Positions 9,588 through 19,309 of a DNA stretch of 64,000 nt are shown piece by piece. A program made the translations under genes and the position numbers. The notes beneath the pieces are model-generated. The model saw only the letters and a program-made list of their open reading frames with translations. It was not told where the DNA came from and did not search any database. Location: contig JAOXRS010000120.1 of NCBI GenBank assembly GCA_025800385.1, forward strand, positions 62,001 to 126,000, given 5' to 3'. The stretch's first letter is position 1; every line of letters starts with the position of its first letter. This stretch comes from Candidatus Albibeggiatoa sp. nov. NOAA. GTDB lineage: Bacteria; Pseudomonadota; Gammaproteobacteria; Beggiatoales; Beggiatoaceae.

Positions 9588-9884
9588 TTATTTCTTCTTA
9601 CTACTTTGGAACATTTCCAACATGCGTTCCGTAATAAAATAACCACCCACAGCATTACCCGCAGCAAACGCTACCGCAATAAAGCCAATCGCTTTTTCTA
9701 ATCCTGTTTCAGCATGTCCCATCGCAACCATTGCACCGACTAAAACGATACCATGTACGAAGTTTGAACCAGACATTAACGGTGTATGTAAAATCACAGG
9801 TACACGCGCAATAATTTCATACCCAGCAACGGCGGCGAGCATGAAAATATAAATGGCAGTCATGCCACTAAAACCTTCTAACAT
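9588..9884 (-). CDS. pntAb: NAD(P) transhydrogenase subunit alpha, membrane part (PntAb)
   Basis: This 98-residue membrane protein with three or so transmembrane helices corresponds to the C-terminal membrane part of E. coli PntA ('PVILHTPLMSGSNFVHGIVLVGAM', split here from the soluble part). The subunit helps form the proton channel. A strong AGGAG lies seven bases upstream of the ATG. The three-gene split (Aa, Ab, B) is common outside the enterics. It sits 50 bases after pntAa and 14 bases before pntB. Confidence 0.94.
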   Translation of the reverse strand: MLEGFSGMTAIYIFMLAAVAGYEIIARVPVILHTPLMSGSNFVHGIVLVGAMVAMGHAETGLEKAIGFIAVAFAAGNAVGGYFITERMLEMFQSSKKK

Positions 9885-9934
9885 TGAAACTCTCCTGTTT
9901 TTAACAACAACTGTGCATTGTTAATTGATAATGA

Positions 9935-11086
9935 TTAACTGTCTTCGCGTACGACCGCGTTGCCTTCAATGGCTTGACGAGTAGGTTCATGTTTGATTGC
10001 GCCATCATGGGTTAATGTGCTGCCTGCAATCACTTCGTCTTCCATATCAAGGTTTAAATTGCCTTCTTTATCAATCGCTAAACCTAATAAGTTAAACAAG
10101 TTTTTCGCATACATTTCACTGGCATGAACAGGCATTTCACTAGGAATATTTAATGGGCCATGAATCTTGATGCCGTTGTGCTCAACTGTTTCACCCGGTT
10201 TAGTCAATTCGCAGTTACCGCCGCCTTCTGCTGCAATATCGATAATCACAGAACCTGTAGCCATTGCTTCTGCCATCGCAGTGCTAATGATTTTCGGAGA
10301 TGGACGACCTGGAATCGCCGCAGTTGTAATCACAACATGAGATTTTGCAATGTGTTCTGCTAATTTTTCTTGTTGCTGTTGCTTTTCTTCAGCGGTTAAT
10401 TCACGCGCATAGCCGCCTGTGCCTTCTGCTTTCACATCCATTTCGACGAATTTCGCGCCTAAGGATTCCACTTGCTCTTTAGTGGCTGCACGCACGTCAT
10501 AGGCTTCAACCATCGCGCCTAAACGTCTTGCTGTGGCAATTGCTTGTAAACCTGCAACACCTGCACCGATAACCAATACTTTTGCTGGACGGATTGTACC
10601 CGCTGCTGTGGTTAACATTGGGAAGAATACGCTGGCCAAATCTGCACCCATTAATACCGCTTTATAACCTGCAACCGCGGCTTGAGAAGATAATGCATCC
10701 ATAGATTGGGCACGAGAAATACGCGGCACAAGTTCCATTGCTAAAGACGTAATTTTCTTATCACGCATTTTTGCCACGGCATCAGGATTTTTATGCGCTG
10801 ACATAAAGCCAACCACAATCGTGCCTGATTTCATTTGCTCAATTTCAGCTTCGGTAGGTGGTTGTACTTTAAGGATAATATCCGCCTTTTGGTACAACTC
10901 TGCTGCCGTCTCAGCAATTTCAATGTCTTTATATAATTCATCAGGAAAATAAGCATTATCACCCATGCCTTTTTCCATCATGACAGTCACGCCCATTTTC
11001 TTGAAACGTGCTGCAATATCAGGTACTAAAGCGACGCGCCGTTCCCCAGCCGTCACCTCCTTAGGTACTGCCACACATATTGGCAT
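9935..11086 (-). CDS. pntAa: NAD(P) transhydrogenase subunit alpha, soluble NAD(H)-binding part (PntAa)
   Basis: This 383-residue cytoplasmic subunit binds NAD(H) and donates hydride to the NADP site on PntB. It shares the alanine dehydrogenase/PntA fold: 'VPKEVTAGERRVALVP' at the N-terminus, 'SRAQSMDALSSQAAVAGYKA' near residue 125, the nucleotide loop 'VIGAGVAGLQAIATA' near residue 175, and 'TTAAIPGRPSPKIIS'. Start ATG with GAGG ten bases upstream. First gene of the operon, followed by pntAb and pntB, with an intrinsic terminator after pntB. Confidence 0.95.
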   Translation of the reverse strand: MPICVAVPKEVTAGERRVALVPDIAARFKKMGVTVMMEKGMGDNAYFPDELYKDIEIAETAAELYQKADIILKVQPPTEAEIEQMKSGTIVVGFMSAHKNPDAVAKMRDKKITSLAMELVPRISRAQSMDALSSQAAVAGYKAVLMGADLASVFFPMLTTAAGTIRPAKVLVIGAGVAGLQAIATARRLGAMVEAYDVRAATKEQVESLGAKFVEMDVKAEGTGGYARELTAEEKQQQQEKLAEHIAKSHVVITTAAIPGRPSPKIISTAMAEAMATGSVIIDIAAEGGGNCELTKPGETVEHNGIKIHGPLNIPSEMPVHASEMYAKNLFNLLGLAIDKEGNLNLDMEDEVIAGSTLTHDGAIKHEPTRQAIEGNAVVREDS

Positions 11087-11406
11087 AATTGCATTTCCTC
11101 GTATTGTTTTAGTTAAATCAAGTTTATGACTTTATAAGAGTTATTTTATTAGAATATGATAATGTCATAATTTTATACAAAGTGGTACATCATATAACGG
11201 GAAAGGTTTGCAGTAAATATAAAGTGGGAGATTTTTCAGAGATTGTAAAGATAAAAAACGGTGTAAATTCTTCTAACTAAAGATTTATATTGCTTGAATT
11301 CACACAGGTGAGATATTGGATTAGTAATAAAGCTTGATGACAGTATGCATATTCGTTTTTCGAGACTCATCTTATTATAATTTAACGCAGTTGCCAATCC
11401 TGAATG
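11087..11406. other. Gap upstream of pntAa
   Basis: About 320 bases with no gene. It must hold the leftward pnt promoter. A candidate leftward ATGACA-type -35 lies near 11165, but the spacing to a -10 is poor, so I do not call it. I see no terminator with a clear stem for the aminotransferase gene to its right. Confidence 0.4.
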
Positions 11407-11988
11407 TTATAAAAAATAGGGCTGCTCAATCACATAAAATCCAAGCAAGGCATTCAGCAAAGCGATTTTTGTACATTGTTTAATTTCATCAGCATCAATT
11501 TTTGCGGAGATAATCTTATTTTCTGCTAATAAGCGCGCTCGGGTTGTGCCGTGTAATAAAGGCTTTTCAGGCGTTAACCAGCTTTGTCCATCCCAACATG
11601 CAATATTTGCAATAGACGTGTCGGTTATATGTTGATTTTGTATGATGATAATATCGTCAGCCTGCTGTTTTTGCGCGACCAATGCGTTAATGGCTTGACG
11701 GTCAGCATACTTAAATGAATAGTCCAACTCATTTGCTTCAATCAATTTAAAGCTTTTGATCTTAGGTGTTTGATAAGGAATAAATTCAATTTTTTCAATC
11801 TGTTGCTGGTATAGTATGCGACAACGAAAAATACCTGATTTTGGTGCTTGTTCAAATATCGAGGAAAGGTCTATATTTTGCTGTGATTTAAATAATAAGC
11901 GGCAGGCTTGATTAACACGTTGTTGATGCCATATTAAATTTTGTGCTTTCCCATCGATACATTTTACTGTTTCCAATAATTGACTCAT
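11407..11988 (-). CDS. Aminotransferase class IV / PabC-like PLP enzyme
   Basis: This 193-residue protein belongs to the fold-type IV PLP enzymes (branched-chain aminotransferase, D-amino acid transaminase, aminodeoxychorismate lyase). Visible marks are the lysine region 'DYSFKYADRQAIN', where K is the likely Schiff-base residue, 'TSIANIACWDGQSWLTP' and the cofactor phosphate loop 'LHGTTRARLL'. It is shorter than PabC (about 270), lacking part of the N-terminal domain, as in the compact PabC-like proteins of several bacteria. A 4-amino-4-deoxychorismate lyase role in folate synthesis is possible but unproven, since no pabA/pabB is adjacent. Good ribosome site (AAGG, seven bases before ATG). 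Confidence 0.78.
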   Translation of the reverse strand: MSQLLETVKCIDGKAQNLIWHQQRVNQACRLLFKSQQNIDLSSIFEQAPKSGIFRCRILYQQQIEKIEFIPYQTPKIKSFKLIEANELDYSFKYADRQAINALVAQKQQADDIIIIQNQHITDTSIANIACWDGQSWLTPEKPLLHGTTRARLLAENKIISAKIDADEIKQCTKIALLNALLGFYVIEQPYFL

Positions 11989-12248
11989 TTAGTCACCTTT
12001 CTCAATAAAGCCATTTAATTTAAGTAGTTGCTTTCAAAATCAAAAGTAGCAAATTAGCAAATACTAATTAAAATAAGTTTGATTTATTCCCTCATACAAG
12101 GAATTTCTTTGCTACTCAATCCAATACCAAAGAAAATAACCAGTCACACTGGATAAATAGCCTAATAATTATAACAACCAAACAGGTTAGGCCAGCCTCG
12201 CATTTCAATTCAAAATTCTAAAAAATATTAAGTTATTGAGGAGGTCTT

Positions 12249-12479
12249 ATGGACAAACCCACCAAGAAGGCACTTGTGCCCGCAATACTGTGGGGTATCA
12301 CAAGCGTCGCCTTATACGCATCACTTTACTACTTTGAAAAACCCATTTTAGAGGCTTCAGCTAAAGGCGGTTGGTATTTTATCGTACCTGTCACCATTGC
12401 ATTCATCTTTTCAGGGGTGCATGGTAATTTCACAGGTTACTTCTGGGAAGCACTCGGCGTAAGAGCCAAGAAAAAATAA
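12249..12479 (+). CDS. Small two-helix membrane protein paired with a TauE/SafE-Usp transporter
   Basis: This 76-residue protein has two predicted transmembrane helices ('ILWGITSVALYASLYYF' and 'WYFIVPVTIAFIFSGVHGNF') and a basic C-terminal end. A near-ideal ribosome site (GAGGAGG, four bases from ATG) precedes it. It ends 10 bases before the transporter gene and is surely co-transcribed with it, so it may be an accessory subunit. I do not recognise a named family. An inverted repeat CCAGT-N3-ACTGG at 12140-12152 lies about 100 bases upstream and may be an operator. Confidence 0.8.
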   Translation: MDKPTKKALVPAILWGITSVALYASLYYFEKPILEASAKGGWYFIVPVTIAFIFSGVHGNFTGYFWEALGVRAKKK

Positions 12480-12489
12480 GGGGTAACCA

Positions 12490-14406
12490 GTGGAAATTTC
12501 ATTTTTAGATTTAACCCTTGCCAATGTACTGTTCTTGTTTGTTGTTGGCTTTATTGGCGGCTTAGTCAGTGGCTTTATCGGCTCTGGTGGCGCATTTGTA
12601 TTAACACCTTCCATGATGAGTATGGGTGTACCTGCGATTATGGCGGTGGCCAGTAACATGTGTCATAAATTCCCTAAAGCCCTAGTCGGCTCGATTAAAC
12701 GTGCTCGCTACGGTCAAGTGGATGTGAAGCTGGGGATTATCATGGGGATTTCAGCTGAGGCTGGGGTGCTCTATGGTGCACATTTGCAGAAATATATTCG
12801 CCATGAATTCGGTCAAGATGGTTCTAACTTATATGTATCGTTTGTGTTCGTGGTTGTATTAGCGATTGTTGGTGGTTATGTATTGCTAGATGCTTGGAAA
12901 TTATATAGCTCAGGCGCACAAGAAGAGAAGAAAACCAAAATTGCACAGTGGGTTCAGTCCGTTAATATTCCTGGCACAATGATGCACTTTAAGGCTCTGA
13001 ATGCCCGTATTTCCGTTTTATTTACCATTCCTTTAGGGTTTGCTACGGGTATGTTGGCGGCGACGATTGCTGTGGGTGGTTTCATTGGCGTGCCCGCGAT
13101 GATGTATATTTTAGGCGCACCGGGTTTAGTCGCTTCGGCAACGGAGTTAGTGATTGCTTTTATTATGGGTTTTGGTGGCACGATTAAATACGCTTTAGAC
13201 GGCTATGTTGATGTGCGTCTGGCGATGATTATTTTGGCAGGTTCATTATTTGGTGTGCAACTCGGGGCAATCGGTACGACTTACGTAAAAGATTACATGG
13301 TTAAGATCGTTATGGGCGTGATTATGATTTTAGTCCTATTTAGCCGTGGCTTTATGATTCCTGTTTACTTAAGCAATCTTGGTTATATCGATCCAATTAC
13401 AGACGGTACAGCCTCTATTTTGTCTAATATCAGTTTTGCGTTATTGGTTATTGCATTGAGTACGGGCGCATTTATTATTTTGTATTCATTATTGCATGGG
13501 TTCCGTGTCGAAGCTGAACGACAGAAAGCTGAAGGTGATACAACTGAAGAGCCAATTGAACCAGCCGTACAATTATCGCCCACAGGCCGTTTTGAACGCA
13601 TTATGTTAGTCACAGATGGTTCAGAATTCAGTGGTGGTGCTGAACGTGAAGCGATTGAATTAGCGAAGAAAGCCAATGGTCAATTGTTTATTACATCGAT
13701 AGTTGCGGTTGATCCTGATTATGAATTACTCGCGCCACAATTGTTAGAAAAGCAAAACGCTCAAGCACAAACTATTTTAGATAAGGTTAAGCAAGCCGCT
13801 GAAATGGCTGGTGTGAAATGTGAAACAGTATTACGACAAGGCTCTGAAATTTATGAGGAAATTGTCAGCACTGCTGCAGAAAAACGTATCGATCTTATTA
13901 TCATGGGTCGTCGTGGGAAAAGTGGTTTAATGCGCTTGATGATGGGCAGTACAACGGCGCGTGTCATTGGTTATACTGACTGTAACGTCTTGGTGACACC
14001 TCGAGCAGCGAATTTAACAGGGCAGAATGTTATGGTTGCTGTTGATGGGTCACGTCATGGCGATATTGCAGCGGAAACTGCAACTAACTTAGCACAATAC
14101 TTAAATGCGAATGTGACTGTTGTGTCTGCGATTGAAGGTGATTACAGCGATAGACATCGCAAAGAAGCCAAATCAATTGTGGATCGTGTTGTTGATCTCA
14201 TGAAACAAAAAGGCGTTAAAGCATCTGGTGAAGTACTCATGGGTTCGCCTGCGACAACGATTGTTGATGCAGCGAAAGACAAAGCAATTGACCTCATTAT
14301 CATGGGTAGCCATGGTAGTTCTGGTTTTGAAAAAGTCTTAATGGGCAGTGTTTCAGACCGTGTGATTGGTCATGCGCCCTGTGCGGTCTTTGTTGCTAGA
14401 GGCTAA
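12490..14406 (+). CDS. TauE/SafE (TSUP) permease fused to two universal stress (UspA) domains
   Basis: This 638-residue fusion has an N-terminal TSUP permease (about 1-340, eight or more helices; 'GGLVSGFIGSGGAFVLTPSMM' and 'AATIAVGGFIGVPAMMYILG' are the two half-repeats). The family exports or imports sulfite, sulfoacetate and other organosulfur anions. Two UspA domains follow (about 370-500 and 505-638). Each has the ATP-binding pattern G-2x-G-9x-G-S ('GRRGKSG..MMGS' and 'GSHGSSG..LMGS'), so both should bind nucleotide. This suggests nucleotide-gated transport (inference). The GTG start at 12490 has AAGGGG six bases upstream. An intrinsic terminator follows. Substrate cannot be read from the sequence; sulfite-type anions would fit a sulfur-metabolising host. 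Confidence 0.9.
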   Translation: MEISFLDLTLANVLFLFVVGFIGGLVSGFIGSGGAFVLTPSMMSMGVPAIMAVASNMCHKFPKALVGSIKRARYGQVDVKLGIIMGISAEAGVLYGAHLQKYIRHEFGQDGSNLYVSFVFVVVLAIVGGYVLLDAWKLYSSGAQEEKKTKIAQWVQSVNIPGTMMHFKALNARISVLFTIPLGFATGMLAATIAVGGFIGVPAMMYILGAPGLVASATELVIAFIMGFGGTIKYALDGYVDVRLAMIILAGSLFGVQLGAIGTTYVKDYMVKIVMGVIMILVLFSRGFMIPVYLSNLGYIDPITDGTASILSNISFALLVIALSTGAFIILYSLLHGFRVEAERQKAEGDTTEEPIEPAVQLSPTGRFERIMLVTDGSEFSGGAEREAIELAKKANGQLFITSIVAVDPDYELLAPQLLEKQNAQAQTILDKVKQAAEMAGVKCETVLRQGSEIYEEIVSTAAEKRIDLIIMGRRGKSGLMRLMMGSTTARVIGYTDCNVLVTPRAANLTGQNVMVAVDGSRHGDIAAETATNLAQYLNANVTVVSAIEGDYSDRHRKEAKSIVDRVVDLMKQKGVKASGEVLMGSPATTIVDAAKDKAIDLIIMGSHGSSGFEKVLMGSVSDRVIGHAPCAVFVARG

Positions 14407-14456
14407 TTAATATGTTTGATTGAACTTAAGTATTATTAAGTAAACAGTCAAATAAT

Positions 14457-14494
14457 AAAGGTATGTTGAACATTGGTTTGGCATACCTTTTTTA
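14457..14494 (+). terminator. Intrinsic terminator after the TSUP-Usp operon
   Basis: Perfect nine-pair stem AAAGGTATG / CATACCTTT with a 16-base loop, followed by a T run, 50 bases after the stop codon. Confidence 0.85.
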
Positions 14495-14543
14495 TTGCTA
14501 CTTTGGAATTTTTCAAATTGCAGAGCAGAAATGTAATAGATAT

Positions 14544-14720
14544 TTAAGTCTGAAATAACAAATAGAGAACAATAGGCAGAGAGATTAAGCCTAGTAAAAA
14601 CAAAAAGCTTAACAGCTTATTATGATGCAATGGTTGTTGTGGCTGATGCGTAGTTTGATTTTTTTTCTGATAACGGGCAAACGACACCACTTTGTCACCA
14701 GATTTTTTACGTTGATTCAT
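14544..14720 (-). CDS. Small hypothetical protein with one C-terminal membrane helix
   Basis: This 58-residue protein has a basic, polar N-terminus (MNQRKKSGDKVVSFARYQKK) and a C-terminal transmembrane segment (LLSFLFLLGLISLPIVLYLLF), so it is probably tail-anchored. The reading frame continues upstream to a TTG at 14783, but a good promoter (14755-14783) overlaps that position, so translation from the ATG at 14720 is more likely. No clear ribosome site. Not recognised as a known family; convergent with the TSUP operon. Confidence 0.5.
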   Translation of the reverse strand: MNQRKKSGDKVVSFARYQKKNQTTHQPQQPLHHNKLLSFLFLLGLISLPIVLYLLFQT

Positions 14721-14754
14721 AAAACGGCTTTCAGTTAGTTTAACTGGACAAAAT

Positions 14755-14783
14755 ACAGTATAAATATAAAGCGTTTTTGACAA
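14755..14783 (-). promoter_or_regulatory. Sigma-70-type promoter for the small membrane protein
   Basis: On the minus strand, -35 TTGTCA (14778-14783) and -10 TACTGT (14755-14760) are separated by 17 bases. The predicted start of transcription lies about 28 bases upstream of the ATG at 14720. Confidence 0.5.
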
Positions 14784-14916
14784 AAGATATTTTTTATATC
14801 GGATTTACTTCTGAAAACATAGGTAGAGACTCAAGTTTTGAATATCTATTTTTAATTTGGGATATACATTGATCTGAGTCATTCTCAAAATAAATCTAAC
14901 AATTCATGGTGTTCTA

Positions 14917-14944
14917 CTTGAAATTCCCTATAAATCCTTTATAT
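14917..14944 (+). promoter_or_regulatory. Candidate sigma-32 (heat-shock) promoter of hslVU
   Basis: A full CTTGAAA -35 element (14917-14923), 12 bases, then CCTTTATAT (14936-14944), which partly matches the sigma-32 -10 consensus CCCCATNT. hslVU is a classical sigma-32 operon in E. coli, which supports the call. It lies about 60 bases upstream of the hslV start. Confidence 0.55.
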
Positions 14945-15001
14945 ATTTAGGCCTTAATCATGTAAAATAACCATTTTATTCGACATATAAAAAGGAAAAC
15001 A

Positions 15002-15553
15002 GTGGAACAATTTCACGGGACAACGATTGTATCAGTCCGCAAAGCTGGACAAGTGGTGATTGGAGGCGATGGACAAGTCACACTTGGTAATACCATTATG
15101 AAAGGCAATGCACGTAAAGTACGCAGATTATATAGAGATCAAGTAATTGCAGGCTTTGCAGGTGGTACAGCCGATGCCTTTACTTTATTTGAACGCTTTG
15201 AAGGCAAATTAGAAAAGCATCAAGGCCACTTAACCCGTGCCGCGGTCGAATTAGCAAAAGATTGGCGTACGGATCGGATGTTACGTCGTTTAGAGGCACT
15301 TCTTGCCGTAGCAGATCACTCCGCATCCTTAATCATCTCTGGTAATGGCGACGTTATTGAACCTGAAGACAGTTTAATTGCGATTGGTTCAGGTGGGCCT
15401 TTTGCACAAGCTGCTGCCCGCGCTTTATTAGACAGTAGTGATTTGAATGCACAACAAATTGTTGAAAAATCTTTAAATATTGCTGCTGATATTTGTATTT
15501 ATACCAATCGAAATTTAACGATTGAAAGCCTAGATATTGATAGCCCGTCTTGA
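15002..15553 (+). CDS. hslV: ATP-dependent protease peptidase subunit HslV (ClpQ)
   Basis: This is the proteolytic subunit of the HslUV complex, a cytoplasmic dodecamer with proteasome-beta-like fold. The 183-residue protein begins [14 protein letters not shown]; cleavage before the first T of 'GTTIVSVR' would expose the N-terminal threonine nucleophile, as in the many HslV proteins with a short propeptide. 'GGDGQVTLG' and '[16 protein letters not shown]' are family motifs. The start is GTG with AAGGA upstream. hslU follows immediately. Confidence 0.97.
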   Translation: MEQFHGTTIVSVRKAGQVVIGGDGQVTLGNTIMKGNARKVRRLYRDQVIAGFAGGTADAFTLFERFEGKLEKHQGHLTRAAVELAKDWRTDRMLRRLEALLAVADHSASLIISGNGDVIEPEDSLIAIGSGGPFAQAAARALLDSSDLNAQQIVEKSLNIAADICIYTNRNLTIESLDIDSPS

Positions 15554-15564
15554 GAAATCATATT

Positions 15565-16896
15565 ATGAGTGAAGAATTAACCCCAAAAGCGATTGTCAGC
15601 GAATTAGATAAACACATTGTTGGCCAGAATGCAGCGAAACGGGCAGTGGCAATAGCCTTGCGGAATCGTTGGAGACGGATGCAAGTAGACGCGACATTAC
15701 GCAATGAAATCACCCCTAAAAACATATTAATGATTGGCCCTACAGGTGTTGGTAAAACGGAAATTGCCCGCCGTTTAGCTAAATTAGCGCGTGCACCATT
15801 CATTAAAGTAGAAGCAACAAAATTTACTGAAGTTGGTTATGTGGGACGTGATGTAGAATCAATCATCCGTGATTTGGTTGACATGGCGATTAAGCTCACC
15901 CGCGAAGAAGCAGTGTTAGAAGTCGAAGACAAAGCTAAAGATGCAGCAGAAGAACGGGTTTTAGATATTTTATTGCCACCTGCTCGCGATGCGGAAGATG
16001 ATGAAGAAGAGCGTGAAGAATCAGGCACGCGTCAGCGTTTTCGTAAAATGTTACGCGAAGGCAAGTTAGACGAAAAAGAAATCGAAATCGAAATCAGTGA
16101 AGCCCGTATCGGCGTTGAAATCATGGCACCTCCCGGTATGGAAGAAATGACCAACCAATTGCAAAGCATGTTTCAAAATATGTCAGGTGGTCGTACGAAA
16201 AACCGTAAGCTAAAAATCAAAGAAGCATTGAAATTGTTAGAGGAAGAAGAAGCCGCTAACATGATTAACGAAGATGATTTAAAAGCCAATGCGGTGGAAC
16301 GGGTAGAACAAAACGGTATTGTTTTCATTGATGAAATTGATAAAGTGACCCGTCGTCAAGAATCTTCTGGTGGTGATGTCTCACGCGAAGGGGTTCAACG
16401 CGACTTATTACCATTAGTTGAAGGCAGCACCGTTACAACAAAATACGGTATGGTAAAAACAGATCATATCTTATTCATTGCATCAGGCGCATTCCATTTA
16501 GCCAAACCATCTGATTTAATTCCAGAATTACAAGGTCGTTTACCGATTCGTGTGGAATTAGATGCCTTAACCAGTGCTGATTTTGTACGGATTTTAACTG
16601 AGCCAGATGCGTCCTTAACGGAACAATACACTGCGTTGTTAAATACGGAAGGTGTTAACTTATCTTTTGAGCAATCAGCAATTGATCGGTTGGCAGAAAT
16701 GGCGTGGCAAGTGAATGAACGTACTGAAAATATTGGTGCACGTCGTTTACACACTGTGATGGAATATTTATTAGAAAAAATTTCTTTTGATGCACCAGCT
16801 CTTAGCGGCCAATCTGTCGTTGTTGATGAAGCCTATGTCAATGAGCATTTGAGCGACTTGGTGAATGATGAAGATTTAAGTCAATATATTCTGTAA
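15565..16896 (+). CDS. hslU: ATP-dependent protease ATPase subunit HslU (ClpY)
   Basis: This AAA+ unfoldase feeds substrates to HslV. The 443 residues equal the E. coli length. Motifs are '[27 protein letters not shown]' at the start, Walker A 'GPTGVGKTE' near residue 56, the pore loop '[15 protein letters not shown]', the acidic I domain (about 110-240), Walker B '[10 protein letters not shown]', and the C-terminal 'DLSQYIL' tail that docks into HslV. I chose the ATG at 15565 because it matches the family start MSE.LTP; a TTG at 15550 overlapping hslV is also in frame. Co-transcribed with hslV. Confidence 0.97.
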   Translation: MSEELTPKAIVSELDKHIVGQNAAKRAVAIALRNRWRRMQVDATLRNEITPKNILMIGPTGVGKTEIARRLAKLARAPFIKVEATKFTEVGYVGRDVESIIRDLVDMAIKLTREEAVLEVEDKAKDAAEERVLDILLPPARDAEDDEEEREESGTRQRFRKMLREGKLDEKEIEIEISEARIGVEIMAPPGMEEMTNQLQSMFQNMSGGRTKNRKLKIKEALKLLEEEEAANMINEDDLKANAVERVEQNGIVFIDEIDKVTRRQESSGGDVSREGVQRDLLPLVEGSTVTTKYGMVKTDHILFIASGAFHLAKPSDLIPELQGRLPIRVELDALTSADFVRILTEPDASLTEQYTALLNTEGVNLSFEQSAIDRLAEMAWQVNERTENIGARRLHTVMEYLLEKISFDAPALSGQSVVVDEAYVNEHLSDLVNDEDLSQYIL

Positions 16897-17246
16897 GTTA
16901 CCTTTTTTGTTCAGAGTGTCGGTTATCGTGATCGACATTCTGCCACGCCTTTCAAGCACATATTTAACTCCTCTTCTATTGAAAAACTCGACTCGCATTT
17001 TAGTGAGCCAGTACTATTCTACAATATCAGCCCAATATTAGATTCTTATCATCTTTCATAAATTACACACCTTTAATACAAAAAGTGAGCTACCGCGTTT
17101 AGCGTTAATGCTAGTATAAAGTGTGACATGTGAAGCCTAAATGCTATATTAATAACTAAATAATATATGTGAAGTTGAAAATTGGTTAAAACAAGATTGA
17201 AACAAACTATGAATATTATCTTTTTAACCCTTGACCCGAGGTTATT
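16897..17246. other. Gap after hslU with a strong hairpin
   Basis: About 350 bases with no gene. A ten-pair stem (CAGAGTGTCG / CGACATTCTG, 16912-16942, one G-U) begins 16 bases after the hslU stop. It lacks a T run, so it may be a weak terminator or mRNA-stabilising hairpin. The remainder, upstream of the next gene, is AT-rich and I see nothing else definite in it. Confidence 0.5.
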
Positions 17247-19298
17247 ATGATGCAATGGTTTATCTTGATTATATTGGCTTTTTTGGCACAATCGAGTAAT
17301 GCAGTTGAAGCGATTAAATTAAATATTGGTAGTATGTCCGCTGAAGGATGGAAGGCAAGTAAATTAGACATTACCTTAGCCAAACTACAAACATCAAAAC
17401 CCACACTAAAAGCCAATGTTAAGCAATTTGATGTAGATAGTTTAAAAAAGCCACTTTACAATATTCAAGTCAATTGTCCCCAAGTTAAATCAACTATTAA
17501 AGCAGTGAGTTGCACTAATAGTCAGTTAAATATTCAAGATAAATATCTAGGCAAACCCAAAGGTAAACTGGATTTTAGTTATTATCCTGATACACAAATT
17601 TTTAAAGCCTTGCTTAAGCAGCTTAAAATTGCTAATGGCTCAGTCAATATGGATTTTCAAACCAAACTAACTGACTGGAAAACCACGATAAAAACCCAAA
17701 AAGTATCAATTGCCAAACTCATTAACTATAAAAAACGTTATATAGATGTGCCATTGCCCTATGAACTAGATGGAAAAGGTGATTTTACAATTAAAACCAG
17801 CGGTAAACCTATGCCTCAATCGATTCAAACTTCTGGGCAAGTCAAACAACTCAGTTTTTATAATCCTGACAGTACTCAAGTGGGTGAAAATATCTCAGCG
17901 AAATTTGATTCAAATCTAAATTTTCAAGGTAAAACTACAAATATTGATCTAAACGCTTATATTCAGCAAGGTGAAGTGTTTTTCGACCCGATTTATGCAC
18001 CGATTGAAAAAGCAAAACCAATCACTGTTGATATGCAAATGAGTTATACAGGCACACAATATAAATTGAAAAAATTAAAATATCAGCATAAAAATGTTGT
18101 TAAGTTTGATGCCAGCGGTCAATTTAATTTAGGCAAAACTTTTAAAATTAACCAATTTAAATTTGATATGCCAACAACCCCACTACCTGCTTTATATAAA
18201 ACTTATTTAGAATCTTGGGCTTCAGCAACATTACAGCGCGACTTAACCACAACGGGTACAGTAGATGCGCACTTAGATTGGGGCAAGCGAGATATTTTAT
18301 TTAAATCAGAATTGTCAGGTATCAATATTGAAGACAAAGAAAAATTATTTGGATGGCAAGGGATTGACGGTTTTATCCAGTGGCATAATCGTAAAAAAGA
18401 CTATTCCACAGTATTGCGCTGGAAAAAAGGTTATTTTTCTAAGTTAACACTGGGCAAAAGTCAACTCTATATGGATGTTTCTGGGCAAAGTGTGAAGTTA
18501 AAAGCCCCATTTCGCCAACCTATCTTAGATGGTGCATTATTCATTGATACACTAAAAGTGAGAAATGTGGGTCAAAAAGATATGTTTGTGGAGTTGGGTG
18601 GCTCGTTGAAACCAATCAGTTTAGGTACATTAACCACAGCATTTGGTGCGCCTGCTCTTAATGGGCAAATTGCGGGTGTGATTCCAAAAATTACGTATAA
18701 CTTGTCCAACCGACATATTGATATTGGTGGTGCGATTTTAATTAAAGCTTTTGATGGAGATATTGTGATTCATAAACTGCATATGGAACAGCCCATTAGC
18801 CGCTTGCCTGTGTTAACTGCAGATATTGATATTAAAAAGCTGAACTTGAAAACCTTAACCAACATCACAGAATTTGGTGAAATGCAGGGCGAATTGTCAG
18901 GTCATATTAAATCACTACGAATGTTGAAATGGCAGCCTGTGGCGTTTGACGTATATGTGGGCACGCCAAAAGACAATAAATTGCCACGGCGCATCAGTCA
19001 AAAAGCGGTGCAAAACTTATCGAACTTAGGTAATGGTAGTGCTGTAGGCATGTTGTCACAAGGGGCTTTGAGCTTCTTTGAAAACTTTTCTTATCAAACT
19101 ATTGGCTGGGGTTGTAAGTTACAGGACAGTGTTTGTGAAATGCGTGGTGCGGAAGAAACAGGCAAAGGTTATTATATTGTAAAAGGCGGTGGTTTACCGA
19201 GAATTGACGTGATTGGCTATAATCAAAAAGTAAACTGGCGGGATTTATTTAATCGATTGAAAAATATATCTAATATCCAAGCTCCTGTGATTCGCTAA
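17247..19298 (+). CDS. AsmA/YdbH-like envelope protein
   Basis: This 683-residue protein starts with a signal peptide (MMQWFILIILAFLAQSSNA). The rest is almost entirely alternating beta-strand sequence, as in AsmA-clan and YdbH-type proteins, which form periplasm-spanning grooves implicated in lipid transport to the outer membrane. The C-terminal region ('QKAVQNLSNLGNGSAVGMLSQG..FFENFSYQTIGWGCKL..CEMRG' and 'GGGLPRIDVIGYNQKVNW') resembles the conserved end of YdbH-like proteins. The paired cysteines there may form a disulfide. Start supported by GAGG five bases before ATG. It is monocistronic and followed by a terminator-like stem. Family placement is by overall pattern, so moderate. Confidence 0.65.
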   Translation: MMQWFILIILAFLAQSSNAVEAIKLNIGSMSAEGWKASKLDITLAKLQTSKPTLKANVKQFDVDSLKKPLYNIQVNCPQVKSTIKAVSCTNSQLNIQDKYLGKPKGKLDFSYYPDTQIFKALLKQLKIANGSVNMDFQTKLTDWKTTIKTQKVSIAKLINYKKRYIDVPLPYELDGKGDFTIKTSGKPMPQSIQTSGQVKQLSFYNPDSTQVGENISAKFDSNLNFQGKTTNIDLNAYIQQGEVFFDPIYAPIEKAKPITVDMQMSYTGTQYKLKKLKYQHKNVVKFDASGQFNLGKTFKINQFKFDMPTTPLPALYKTYLESWASATLQRDLTTTGTVDAHLDWGKRDILFKSELSGINIEDKEKLFGWQGIDGFIQWHNRKKDYSTVLRWKKGYFSKLTLGKSQLYMDVSGQSVKLKAPFRQPILDGALFIDTLKVRNVGQKDMFVELGGSLKPISLGTLTTAFGAPALNGQIAGVIPKITYNLSNRHIDIGGAILIKAFDGDIVIHKLHMEQPISRLPVLTADIDIKKLNLKTLTNITEFGEMQGELSGHIKSLRMLKWQPVAFDVYVGTPKDNKLPRRISQKAVQNLSNLGNGSAVGMLSQGALSFFENFSYQTIGWGCKLQDSVCEMRGAEETGKGYYIVKGGGLPRIDVIGYNQKVNWRDLFNRLKNISNIQAPVIR

Positions 19299-19309
19299 TA
19301 AAATTTATA

